NCBI GenBank assembly: GCA_934254985.1
Contig: CAKQMS010000004.1
Location: forward strand, 65,535-129,534
DNA: 64,000 nucleotides
Direction of reading: 5' to 3'
From: an uncultured Prevotella sp.
GTDB lineage: Bacteria; Bacteroidota; Bacteroidia; Bacteroidales; Bacteroidaceae
Each line of letters starts with the position of its first letter. Within the stretch, counting starts at the first letter, position 1. This document shows, one piece after another, positions 36,412-44,549 of this stretch. The notes below the pieces were generated by a model that made no database searches, was not told where the DNA came from, and was given only the letters and a program-made list of their open reading frames with translations. A program made the translations under genes and the position numbers.

Positions 36412-38678
36412 AATTCTAATTCGTTATTATCATTAATTACTATTTTTGCATTACCACCCTTCTTTAGGCTACCAAACAAAATCTCGTGCATAAGTAGCGG
36501 CTTCAGATAGCGAGCTATCACACGGTCCATCTCTCTTGCACCATATTCCGTGGTGAATCCCTTTGCCAACAGCCACTCCTCAGCCTTGCCTTCTATGTCG
36601 ATAGTAACATTCTTGGCTGCCAACTTCTGCTGCAACTGCGCCAACTTCTTGTGCAATATGCGTGTTGCCATATCGTGGCTCATATCGTGGAACACCACCG
36701 TAGCCGAGAGACGATTGATAAACTCTGGCTTAAACGATTTCTTCACCTGCTTCATCATAGCCTCGCCCTTCGACACACCACCAAGGAAACCGACACTTGC
36801 CTGCGACGCATATTGCGCACCAGCATTCGAGGTCATTATGATGACTACATTATGGAAGTCGGCCTGACGACCGCGGTTGTCGGTGAGTTTGGCATAGTCC
36901 ATCACCTGCAACAAGATATTGTAGATATCCGAGTGAGCCTTCTCTATCTCGTCAAACAGCAACACACAGTTTGGCTTTTTGCGTATCGCATCCGTCAATA
37001 GTCCACCATCCTCATATCCCACATATCCTGCAGGCGAACCGATGAGCTTTGCCACGGCATGCTTCTCGGCATATTCACTCATATCAAAACGCACAAGCTC
37101 CACACCAAGTTCATCAGCCAACGAGCGTGCAACCTCTGTCTTGCCCACACCAGTAGGACCAACAAAGAGCAACGATGCCAATGGCTTGTCGCTATCTATA
37201 AGCCCAGCCTTCGACATCTGCACAGCCTCTACCACCTGACCTACAGCCTCATCCTGTCCAAACACCCTACTAAGCATTCGTGCCTTGAGCGTTGCCAACA
37301 GCGAGTTGTCCTCGGTCTTCATAGCCTCAGCATCAATCTTGCATAACTTCGACATCACCATGTTCACTATCGCCTTATCCAGATATTGCGCCTGCCTATT
37401 CTTAGGATGCAACTCCAGATAAGCACCAGCCTCATCAATGATATCTATTGCCTTGTCAGGGAACCTGCGGTCAGGGATATGCTGCGCACAAGCCCTCACG
37501 GCATAATCAATGATATCATTCTTTATCACAATACCATGATATTTCTCGTAGCCCTGCTTCAATCCCAGCATAATCTTTATCGTGTCCTCCACCGAAGGTT
37601 CTGCGATATCCACCTGCTGAAATCTGCGTGTTATGCCCACGCTGCCAGCCATATGCTTATTGTATTCCTCGTAAGTGGTAGTACCGATAAATCTTATGTC
37701 GCCACCCTCAAGATAAGGCTTCAGCATATTCGATGCATCCAGCGAACCGTCAGAGATTTTACCGGCACCCATTATCGAGTGAATCTCATCTATATATATT
37801 ATGGTGTTGCCCTCCTTGCGAGCACCCTCCAACACCAACTTCAGTTTCTTTTCAAACTCTCCACGATATTGAGTGCCTGCAATCATCGAGCCCATATCCA
37901 TCATATACACCTTGCATCCGCAGAGCCTCTTCGGACATTCGCCCTTCATCATTCGCTCCACCAAGCCATATACGATAGCCGTTTTGCCCACACCAGGCTC
38001 ACCAATAAGTATCGGATTGTTCTTATCACGCCTACATAATATCTGCATTATGCGATCCAGTTCTTCTGTGCGACCGATAAGTGGATTATGCTTCCCCACC
38101 TCCTCGTTCACATTCGTCACCAAACTGCGCCACGACATAGGTTGCGCCATCTCGTCATCGTCATCAACAGCGTAATCGTCCATATCGTCAACATCAAAAG
38201 GCTCGTCAATGCCTTCATCATCCTCCTCGTCATCGCTCTTATTCTCTACCGAAGGAATCAGCGACATAAACATATTCTCATCGTCTATCTGACTATGTAG
38301 CAGATAAGCCGCCATCGACTCCGGCAAATCGAGCAACGCCCTGATAGCATGATGGCGTGCCACTTCCTCCTTGCCACACGACAATGCCATACGATAAGCA
38401 GTATCGAGCATATTTACATATTGTACAGAACGAAAAGGCAAAGCAAACTCTTCGATAGCCTTATTATCCAAGCCACCGATATAACTATCCAACTCTTTCT
38501 TCAGTTTAAAGTCGTCGCCACCACACATCATCAATGGAAAAGTAAGATATCCCTGGTCTATAAGCGACAATAGAAGATGTTCGGGTGTAATAAACATATT
38601 GCCCATCTTCTTGCCCAATTCTATAGCTCCCGTATCAGCCCTATCCATTTGGAAAGTCATCTTGGGTATATTGTCCAT
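36393..38678 (-). CDS. clpA: ATP-dependent Clp protease ATPase subunit ClpA
   Basis: A 761-residue Hsp100 unfoldase. The N-domain (about 1-150) is followed by an acidic linker, then two AAA+ modules. Walker A motifs are GEPGVGKT in module 1 and GPTGVGKT in module 2, with Walker B segments IIYIDEIHS and VLLFDEIEKA. VGFLGG after the MTSNAG segment lies at the ClpP-binding IGF/IGL loop position. The lack of a long middle domain separates it from ClpB. It unfolds substrates for ClpP. ClpS is encoded 6 bp upstream, as in classical clpS-clpA operons. Confidence 0.95.
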   Translation of the reverse strand: MDNIPKMTFQMDRADTGAIELGKKMGNMFITPEHLLLSLIDQGYLTFPLMMCGGDDFKLKKELDSYIGGLDNKAIEEFALPFRSVQYVNMLDTAYRMALSCGKEEVARHHAIRALLDLPESMAAYLLHSQIDDENMFMSLIPSVENKSDDEEDDEGIDEPFDVDDMDDYAVDDDDEMAQPMSWRSLVTNVNEEVGKHNPLIGRTEELDRIMQILCRRDKNNPILIGEPGVGKTAIVYGLVERMMKGECPKRLCGCKVYMMDMGSMIAGTQYRGEFEKKLKLVLEGARKEGNTIIYIDEIHSIMGAGKISDGSLDASNMLKPYLEGGDIRFIGTTTYEEYNKHMAGSVGITRRFQQVDIAEPSVEDTIKIMLGLKQGYEKYHGIVIKNDIIDYAVRACAQHIPDRRFPDKAIDIIDEAGAYLELHPKNRQAQYLDKAIVNMVMSKLCKIDAEAMKTEDNSLLATLKARMLSRVFGQDEAVGQVVEAVQMSKAGLIDSDKPLASLLFVGPTGVGKTEVARSLADELGVELVRFDMSEYAEKHAVAKLIGSPAGYVGYEDGGLLTDAIRKKPNCVLLFDEIEKAHSDIYNILLQVMDYAKLTDNRGRQADFHNVVIIMTSNAGAQYASQASVGFLGGVSKGEAMMKQVKKSFKPEFINRLSATVVFHDMSHDMATRILHKKLAQLQQKLAAKNVTIDIEGKAEEWLLAKGFTTEYGAREMDRVIARYLKPLLMHEILFGSLKKGGNAKIVINDNNELELWKKKN

Positions 38679-38684
38679 AAGCAG

Positions 38685-38987
38685 TTATTCCTCTTCAACT
38701 TCAAATTTTAACGGAAACTTATTCATTCTTGCCATGTGTGTAGCCACAGAAGCCTTCGACATAGCGAGGTCGTAGCCGTAAGTTCCAGCCACCGCCTTAC
38801 CCTCGTTATGCACACTCAGCATCAGCGCTTTAGCCTCTTCAAAGCTCTTACCGAATATCTTCATAAGCACCTCCACCACAAAATCCATCGTGGTGAAATC
38901 ATCATTAAATATAATGACGTTATAGTGCTTCGGCTCGTCATATCCAGTCCGCGCCCGTTCCCTTATAGCAGATTTTTCTTTACTCAT
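38685..38987 (-). CDS. clpS: ClpS adaptor protein
   Basis: A 100-residue N-degron adaptor for ClpA. HYNVIIFNDDFTTMDFVVEVL is the ClpS core with the substrate pocket, and VHNEGKAVAGTYGYDLAMSK carries the second half. The start at 38987 (MSKEKSAIRE) is the only ATG before the core. An in-frame extension to 39056 runs through the -7 element TATATTTG at 39000-38993 and is rejected. The transcript start would then fall at or within a few bases of the ATG. Confidence 0.93.
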   Translation of the reverse strand: MSKEKSAIRERARTGYDEPKHYNVIIFNDDFTTMDFVVEVLMKIFGKSFEEAKALMLSVHNEGKAVAGTYGYDLAMSKASVATHMARMNKFPLKFEVEEE

Positions 38988-38992
38988 ATTGG

Positions 38993-39000
38993 CAAATATA
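38993..39000 (-). promoter_or_regulatory. -7 element for clpS-clpA-guaD
   Basis: TATATTTG on the minus strand lies only 5 bp before the clpS ATG, suggesting a leaderless or nearly leaderless mRNA. The -33 element is not convincing. Confidence 0.5.
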
Positions 39001-39086
39001 GCAAAAAGATTGCAAACTCCATCACTTTCTCCCACTTTTTTGCATCCTCGCCCCACATTCTAATCACCACATCCACATTAAACAAC

Positions 39087-39157
39087 AAAAAAAGAACACA
39101 AATCTCACAAATCCACCGAATATATTTCAATTCGCGCGATTTGAAAGATTCGTGTTC
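39087..39157 (-). terminator. dispersed terminator-like palindromic element, copy 2
   Basis: It has the same architecture as 30497-30564: GAACACGAATCTT pairs with GAGATTTGTGTTC on the minus strand, an inner CGAATTGAAATATATTCG stem follows, and a seven-T run ends it. It lies downstream of the HIT gene in the right direction to terminate it. Confidence 0.7.
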
Positions 39158-39251
39158 CCTTATCTCAAGCAACAGAGCCGAGTTAGGCTCCTTCCGTGTC
39201 CTCTGTGCTATCCGTGTGCGCAGCCTCACGCAAAGCCTGACTCTTCGTTTT

Positions 39252-39644
39252 TTACTTAAATTCTTTAAGGATTTTCTCCGCTATTTCCTTCATTTCGTCA
39301 GCCTCAAGCTGCAGATGCTCCTTACGGAAGTCAACATCAGCCTCGCTCTGCATAGGAATGAGGTGAATATGAGCATGCGGAACCTCCAAGCCCAGCACCA
39401 CCTGCGCCACCTTCTTGCAAGGGAAAGCAGCCTTGATAGCCTTAGCCACACGCTTTGCGAACACCTGAAACTCAGCGATGTCCTCATCCTCCATATCGAA
39501 GATATAGTCCACCTCCTTCTTAGGAATCACCAATGTATGTCCTTTAGCCAAAGGACTGATGTCGAGGAAAGCATAAAACTTCTCATTCTCGGCACACTTG
39601 TAGCTTGGTATTTCGCCAGCCACGATTTTTGAGAAAATAGTCAT
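39252..39644 (-). CDS. HIT-family nucleotide-binding hydrolase
   Basis: A 130-residue protein of the histidine-triad (Hint) group. The triad motif reads VPHAHIHLIPM. The N-terminus MTIFSKIVAGEIPSYK is the classic HIT start. Such enzymes hydrolyse purine nucleoside phosphoramidates; the natural substrate is usually unknown. It lies 33 bp after greA on the same strand. Confidence 0.93.
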   Translation of the reverse strand: MTIFSKIVAGEIPSYKCAENEKFYAFLDISPLAKGHTLVIPKKEVDYIFDMEDEDIAEFQVFAKRVAKAIKAAFPCKKVAQVVLGLEVPHAHIHLIPMQSEADVDFRKEHLQLEADEMKEIAEKILKEFK

Positions 39645-39677
39645 AATAGTATATCTTTTAAGAATCCACTATATAGT

Positions 39678-40145
39678 TTACGCAATCGAAATCTTGTCGA
39701 TGCGTAGTTTTATGGTACCACGAGGAATCTTTATCTCCACCTCGTCGCCCACCTTTTTGTTGAGCAATCCCTGTGCGATAGGAGTATGAATAGAAATTTT
39801 GCCTTCGCGGAGGTTAGCCTCGCTCTCGCTCACGATAGTGTACGACATCTTCGACTGGTTAGCGAGATTTGTCATCTCCACCTTCGACATAATCTGTACA
39901 GCATCAGTGCTCAGACGTGATAAGTCAACGATCTTAGCCTCCGCAATAGCGAGTTTCATCTTGTTGATTTTATCTTCGAGATGAGCCTGAGCCTCTCTGG
40001 CTGCATCATATTCTGCATTTTCACTCAGGTCACCCTTGTCGCGAGCCTCTGCTATAGCTGCAGAAGCCTTAGGGCGCTCCACAGATTCGAGCTGCTGTAG
40101 CTCTGCTACGAGCTTGTCGTAGCCTTCTTGTGACATGTAAGCCAT
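39678..40145 (-). CDS. greA: transcription elongation factor GreA
   Basis: A 155-residue factor that rescues backtracked RNA polymerase. The N-terminal coiled coil has ARDKGDLSENAEYDAAREAQ with the acidic tip residues, and the C-terminal FKBP-like domain ends LRIDKISIA. Translation may start at MAYMSQEGY or at the second Met (40136). Its mRNA probably starts near 40298 and would pass through a strong hairpin with a U-run. Confidence 0.95.
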   Translation of the reverse strand: MAYMSQEGYDKLVAELQQLESVERPKASAAIAEARDKGDLSENAEYDAAREAQAHLEDKINKMKLAIAEAKIVDLSRLSTDAVQIMSKVEMTNLANQSKMSYTIVSESEANLREGKISIHTPIAQGLLNKKVGDEVEIKIPRGTIKLRIDKISIA

Positions 40146-40230
40146 AATTAAAAATGTTTTTTACTTAGGTTATATATATATTAATAATGTGTAATCTTCC
40201 TTATCTCCTTTCATCCTCATCGAGTGGTGT

Positions 40231-40335
40231 AAAAAAAACGAGAATTCCGACATCACGTCAATGTCGGAATTCCGTCTCCTGTTATACTCGTATGAATCTT
40301 TGGCAAAGTTAAGCAATTAAATTGATACTGCCAAA
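40231..40335 (-). promoter_or_regulatory. promoter followed by terminator: greA attenuator or ~68-nt small RNA
   Basis: On the minus strand TTTG (40335-40332), 20 bp, TAACTTTG (40311-40304) is an ideal promoter. Transcription from about 40298 soon meets GAATTCCGACAT/ATGTCGGAATTC (40272-40242) with a 7-nt loop and then eight T (40238-40231). Either a 68-nt RNA is made or greA is expressed by read-through of a conditional terminator. The remaining intergenic sequence to 40522 holds short repeats only. Confidence 0.65.
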
Positions 40336-40377
40336 CTTTCCTTCATTTAAAAACTTTTTCCTCGCTTTTTCCTCCTC

Positions 40378-40398
40378 CTTCACTCTTCGTTCTTCACG
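40378..40398. repeat. CTTCACTCTTCGTTCTTCAC-type dispersed repeat
   Basis: One copy of the same family as 4724-4773 lies between the greA promoter and manC. Confidence 0.7.
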
Positions 40399-40452
40399 CT
40401 TCTGTTGGCTTTCCCTACGGCCGCCGATTTTCAATTCTTCACTCAAGCAACG

Positions 40453-40472
40453 GTTTATGTTTAAAAGACCAT
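40453..40472. repeat. 20-bp repeat, left copy of an inverted pair
   Basis: GTTTATGTTTAAAAGACCAT recurs exactly in inverse orientation at 42035-42054. AACATTAAAC-type simple sequence adjoins both copies. The pair flanks manC and tRNA-Leu. Confidence 0.8.
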
Positions 40473-40522
40473 TAAACACAAAACATTAAACACTAAACAT
40501 TAAAAATTCGTGTTCGTCTCCC

Positions 40523-41614
40523 TTACACGAACTTTTCGCCTCTCTTTATTTGCACTTCATTCACGAACTTCCTTACCAGCGCCGACGAGTCCTCCTTCTT
40601 GCATATCAACAGCACGTTGTCCTCCTCAGCCACGATATAGCCATCAAGACCATTTATCACAGCCAACTTACCCTTAGGCAACTTCACCACATTACCCTTG
40701 GCATCATCCAATACCACATCACTGTCAATGATCACGTTGTCGTCCTCACTCTTCTGCATAGCCTCATAGATGCTATGCCATGTGCCGAGATCAGCCCAAC
40801 CGAAGTCGCACTTCATCATACACACATTCTCCGACTTCTCCAATATAGCCTCATCAATAGAAAGGTTAGGATACGAAGGGAAATTCTCCATCACATACCT
40901 TCTCTCAGCCTCAAGACTATTCACATCCTCAGTCTTATCGAAGTTGCGCAACACCGGAGGCAAGAACTTCACGAAACATTCACGCAGATAGTTCACGTTG
41001 CCCAAGAACAGTCCAGTGTTCCAATAAAACTCGCCACTCTCCATAAACATCTTTGCGAAATCCCTGTCAGGCTTCTCAGTAAACGACTTCACCTTATAGA
41101 AGTTATCCTCCACCCCATCGCCAAGCTGAATATAACCATAACCAGGCTCAGGACGCGTAGGCTTCACACCCATCGTAAGCAATCTCTTGTTACCCTCAAC
41201 AAACTTCAATCCCTCCAACACATTACGTTTGAAAGCCTCCTCATTAAACACAATCTGATCAGAAGGCGTAGCTATCAAACAACCATTAGGATTAAGAAGA
41301 GATATTCTGTGGTTAGCCCACGACAAACTAGGCGCCGTATTACGGTAAATAGGTTCAGCCAAAATCTGATCCTCACTAAGCTCAGGCAGCTGCTCACGCA
41401 CCAAGTCCCGATAATTTAAATATGTAGAAACATAAATATTCTCCTTTGGTACTATATCGAGAAACCTCTCATACGTCTGCTGCAACTGAGTTTTTCCAGT
41501 ACCGAAGAAGTCCAAAAACTGTTTTGGCTTGCTTTCACGACTGCAAGGCCAGAGTCTTCTGCCCTTACCACCAGCAAGTATCACGCAATAATAATTCTTA
41601 TTTTCTGTAGCCAT
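40523..41614 (-). CDS. manC: mannose-1-phosphate guanylyltransferase
   Basis: A 363-residue enzyme making GDP-mannose from GTP and mannose 1-phosphate. The pyrophosphorylase signature is VILAGGKGRRLWPCSRESKPKQFL, followed by FTEKPD and NTGLFLGNVNYL. It lacks the phosphomannose isomerase domain of the long bifunctional type, so it is the short form. GDP-mannose feeds surface glycan synthesis, for example GDP-fucose and mannosyl transfer. The gene stands alone, with a tRNA on the other strand upstream. Confidence 0.93.
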   Translation of the reverse strand: MATENKNYYCVILAGGKGRRLWPCSRESKPKQFLDFFGTGKTQLQQTYERFLDIVPKENIYVSTYLNYRDLVREQLPELSEDQILAEPIYRNTAPSLSWANHRISLLNPNGCLIATPSDQIVFNEEAFKRNVLEGLKFVEGNKRLLTMGVKPTRPEPGYGYIQLGDGVEDNFYKVKSFTEKPDRDFAKMFMESGEFYWNTGLFLGNVNYLRECFVKFLPPVLRNFDKTEDVNSLEAERRYVMENFPSYPNLSIDEAILEKSENVCMMKCDFGWADLGTWHSIYEAMQKSEDDNVIIDSDVVLDDAKGNVVKLPKGKLAVINGLDGYIVAEEDNVLLICKKEDSSALVRKFVNEVQIKRGEKFV

Positions 41615-41797
41615 AGTTGGTTAAGTTTAGTTTTTCAAGTTTCACTCATCAATCTTAATACCCCACATTTCTGTGGCATAAGGTCATTATCAACCTTAAA
41701 TTCACTAATTAGAGCCCATAAAGTCCCTAATTTCGCATACGAAAGTACACATTTATCACGAAACAGCCAAGACTTTTGTATTTTTTTAGCTGAAAAC

Positions 41798-41828
41798 TTT
41801 GTTTATTCAGAAAAAATATATACCTTTG
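41798..41828 (+). promoter_or_regulatory. promoter of tRNA-Leu
   Basis: TTTG (41798-41801), 19 bp, TACCTTTG (41821-41828) is a consensus -33/-7 pair ending 13 bp before the mature tRNA. Confidence 0.85.
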
Positions 41829-41841
41829 CACTCGCAATTAA

Positions 41842-41923
41842 GCCCAGATGGCGGAATCGGTAGACGCGCTGGTCTCAAACACCAGTGGGGCAACCCGTGC
41901 CGGTTCGACCCCGGCTCTGGGTA
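41842..41923 (+). tRNA. tRNA-Leu (anticodon CAA)
   Basis: The acceptor stem GCCCAGA pairs with TCTGGGT, with discriminator A. The anticodon arm CTGGT-CTCAAAC-ACCAG gives anticodon CAA, reading UUG. A long variable arm (around TGGGGCAACCCG) marks a class II tRNA, and the T arm is GCCGG-TTCGACC-CCGGC. CCA is not encoded. A terminator follows 6 bp later. Confidence 0.95.
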
Positions 41924-41928
41924 CTTAA

Positions 41929-41970
41929 AAGCGGTTAAGAGTTCTTCAACTCTTAACCGCTTCTTTTTTT
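41929..41970 (+). terminator. terminator of tRNA-Leu
   Basis: AAGCGGTTAAGAGTT (41929-41943) pairs exactly with 41948-41962 around CTTC and is followed by CTTTTTTT. Confidence 0.93.
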
Positions 41971-42034
41971 ATCCCCTTTTTGGATCATCCGACAAACATA
42001 GGGGATTATTTCATAGATAGTGTTTAATGTTTAG

Positions 42035-42054
42035 ATGGTCTTTTAAACATAAAC
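42035..42054. repeat. 20-bp repeat, right copy of an inverted pair
   Basis: This is the exact reverse complement of 40453-40472. It lies between the tRNA-Leu terminator and the convergent nucleotidyltransferase gene. Confidence 0.8.
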
Positions 42055-42064
42055 CTTATAAACA

Positions 42065-43210
42065 CTAAACACTACCCTGCCCCTTCCTCCAGAAGAAGTG
42101 CCACGTCCTGAATATCGGCTCACTCAGAGCCTCAGCAGGATAATACCTCACGAAATGCATATTCCTCCATATCTTCAAGAAATACTTCTTCGCCATACTC
42201 TGATGCGTAAACCCGCCATATTTGGTGAAGTGACGTCCAAAGTTGCCGCCCTCAAGAATCTCCGCCAGCAATAACTCCCCTCTCTTCTCATCCATCGGAG
42301 CTATCATCTTCTTCTCTGATAATCCCAATGCCACATGCAACACATACATCACAGCCCCAGCAAACTTCCACAAACCAAGATGCTTCAGTTCCCTTTGCAA
42401 CGAAGTAACATTCGCCTTTCCTTCAGTCGCAGTACAATTCTTCACTCTTCCCTCTTCACTCTTCACTAAAACATAGTAGTAGTCCACCATCTGCCTCATG
42501 CCTATCCCCTCATCAAAGAAGTGGTGATACAGATGACAAAGCTGATAAACCACGTTAAACGCCGTAGTAGGCACAGCAATCTCGCCAGCTCCATCAGGCA
42601 ATTCAACCACATTCGAGCACTGCAAGTCAGCATTCCTTCTAAACCACTTCTGCAACCTCGCATTATATATAGGATTATTCATCACACAAGGCATGAAATG
42701 AAGTTCTACAGGCACACCATCCATCGTTGTCTCCAGATGCTGATACCTAATATCATCCTCCAGATCAAAGTTCCTTCTGCCATACTCCATTATCACCTCA
42801 CGACTAGCATTCACCCATACATCCACATCCCCAGGATTACGCGAATAAGGATTCCCATACATCAGAGCATTCCCCTGCCCTTTCAGTATGCAACACCTAA
42901 GCCCATCCTCCTTCAACATCGAATAAAGCTTAGCAGCCACCCCATTCACATTCATGTTCAGCCTACGAATCTGCTGCGCCTTAGCCATCCACGCCATCAG
43001 CACATCCCTCCCTATCGGATTCAGCCTCAACACCTCAGGATACTCCTTCCCCAGACGTTCGATGCCATCAAAGCAAACACCCAGCATCGCCTGCTTAGAC
43101 GCGAACTCATACAGCAGTCGCCAATCCATCCCAGCCACCACCTTGCTCATATCACCCTTTGCCCCCAGGCAATACTTCAGAAAATCAAAAATTATAGACG
43201 TATTAATCAT
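42065..43210 (-). CDS. uncharacterised nucleotidyltransferase (NTP_transf_5-like)
   Basis: About 381 residues. CILKGQGNALMYGNPYSRN, then PGDVDVWVNAS, is the nucleotidyltransferase core (KG.., DxD) of this family, followed by VPVELHFMPCVMNNP. Members often accompany polysaccharide biosynthesis, with unknown substrates. The start at 43210 (MINTSIIFDFL) matches the usual N-terminus; an extension to 43306 is possible. Residues around VKSEEGRVKN are encoded by the GAAGAGTGAAGA-type repeat found elsewhere only between genes, so this segment looks like an in-frame repeat insertion. Confidence 0.8.
   Translation of the reverse strand: MINTSIIFDFLKYCLGAKGDMSKVVAGMDWRLLYEFASKQAMLGVCFDGIERLGKEYPEVLRLNPIGRDVLMAWMAKAQQIRRLNMNVNGVAAKLYSMLKEDGLRCCILKGQGNALMYGNPYSRNPGDVDVWVNASREVIMEYGRRNFDLEDDIRYQHLETTMDGVPVELHFMPCVMNNPIYNARLQKWFRRNADLQCSNVVELPDGAGEIAVPTTAFNVVYQLCHLYHHFFDEGIGMRQMVDYYYVLVKSEEGRVKNCTATEGKANVTSLQRELKHLGLWKFAGAVMYVLHVALGLSEKKMIAPMDEKRGELLLAEILEGGNFGRHFTKYGGFTHQSMAKKYFLKIWRNMHFVRYYPAEALSEPIFRTWHFFWRKGQGSV
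42438..42466. repeat. CTTCACTCTTCCCTCTTCAC-type repeat inside a gene
   Basis: On the minus strand this repeat reads in frame as VKSEEGRVKN within the nucleotidyltransferase. It has the same sequence family as intergenic copies at 4724, 24305, 30607 and 40378. Confidence 0.75.
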
Positions 43211-43433
43211 TGTAGTTATATAAGGAAATATTCCTTCACTTCCAGAAAATTTCAGATAGTAAAAAGATGGTAAGAGCAGACCCCTTACCATCATAACCAT
43301 TGACATTTCTCTTTCGCAATAGCTACTAAAGAAACAGGTTTAAGCATCAACATTTTGATACTAAATTGCATCCATACCATAGATAAAATCAAGTCGCATA
43401 AATGCGAATGGATGCCTCGGAGAAACACAGCTC

Positions 43434-44549
43434 CTATAATTCAAAATCTATTCGTCTATCAGTAGGAATCGAAAATCTCCTACAAAAAGAATCAATCCTC
43501 TTTATATCATTCACGGAATGAAAACTAAAGTTCCATACCACATTATCACCCACAGAATCAATCACCTTCTCAAAATACGGCATATCAACCTTACTGAGAG
43601 AATGTCCAATCACCGTAATCTTCTTTATCATCGATAAAGATTCAAAGAAACTGCTATTATCCTCAATGATACGTTTAGTAGGTTTCATGTTTGCTACATA
43701 ATAATGTTCGAACCTATCCTTTGCATCTTGAGTAGCATAATATCTAATTGGCAATCTCCAATTGCCCTTAGATTCATCCTCTAAAAAATAAGCAAGATAC
43801 GCAAGTTTGTCATTTGCGAAATAACGTCCCTTTGCATCCTTAAGATTAGGTCGATACCTCCTACGATGTTCATTACGTTTAATCCACAACTCGAAATTTT
43901 CTTCATCATCAGCACTATGCCCTATCACCAAACTACCATATTTATCATGCCTACTTCCATGAATATAATTTATTTGGTCATTAGGAATACCATACACAGA
44001 TTCCAGAAAGTCAGTATAGTTGAACGTCAAGAAACAAGCATGCTTATCAATATCAAGCAGACGTTTTTTAAAACCCTTCTCATACTGCAACGTGTTTACC
44101 CATTTGTGCAACTGATACCTCATCTCAAAAGTACAAGTATGCAGCATATCAGAAATCTGATCAAGCCCTAAATAATAGTCACAATATCTGAAATCATCAG
44201 AATCCTCATCACAGTCAGGCAATACAATATCAAGAATATCAAAAACCTTCTCCCTATTCAAGTCCGCCAAATATTCTTCAAAACTATACCACAAGCTCTT
44301 TTCTGCCCAAGTTGTCTTCGGATAATTCCCGTCAAACGTACAACCTGTAGAAATCTCAAAACACTTCAAACTGTCATCAATACTATCGAAGCTATTATAC
44401 AACGACTTCGGACCAAAATACAAATCGAAGGTAGCCAAAACCTCAGGCCTATGCCTCAATAAGTACTTCCTAAAGTCACTATAAGAACATTTAGCCCCAT
44501 GATAGCAATCAAAGCCGTTACCAATTATATATAAGTGTTCAGAATTCAT
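43434..44549 (-). CDS. AbiH-family abortive infection protein
   Basis: A 371-residue protein of the AbiH family. The N-terminus LYIIGNGFDCYHGAKCSYSD is the family signature (NGFD.xHG..). TFNYTDFLE and the Ile-His-Gly segment (YIHGSRHD), VIGHSADDE and ITVIGHSLSKVD follow in the usual order. AbiH from Lactococcus causes abortive phage infection by an unclear mechanism. Its start codon overlaps, by 11 bp in another frame, the end of a broken HNH-type gene, pointing to former translational coupling. It closes the methyltransferase-HNH-AbiH cluster. Confidence 0.88.
   Translation of the reverse strand: MNSEHLYIIGNGFDCYHGAKCSYSDFRKYLLRHRPEVLATFDLYFGPKSLYNSFDSIDDSLKCFEISTGCTFDGNYPKTTWAEKSLWYSFEEYLADLNREKVFDILDIVLPDCDEDSDDFRYCDYYLGLDQISDMLHTCTFEMRYQLHKWVNTLQYEKGFKKRLLDIDKHACFLTFNYTDFLESVYGIPNDQINYIHGSRHDKYGSLVIGHSADDEENFELWIKRNEHRRRYRPNLKDAKGRYFANDKLAYLAYFLEDESKGNWRLPIRYYATQDAKDRFEHYYVANMKPTKRIIEDNSSFFESLSMIKKITVIGHSLSKVDMPYFEKVIDSVGDNVVWNFSFHSVNDIKRIDSFCRRFSIPTDRRIDFEL

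Noticed and set aside
38988..39056. Longer ClpS N-terminus
   Set aside because: It runs through the -7 element and has a composition unlike ClpS.
42521..43273. Plus-strand 250-codon frame opposite the nucleotidyltransferase gene
   Set aside because: It is Ile/His/Pro-rich with no domain and lies opposite a gene with a clear nucleotidyltransferase motif.
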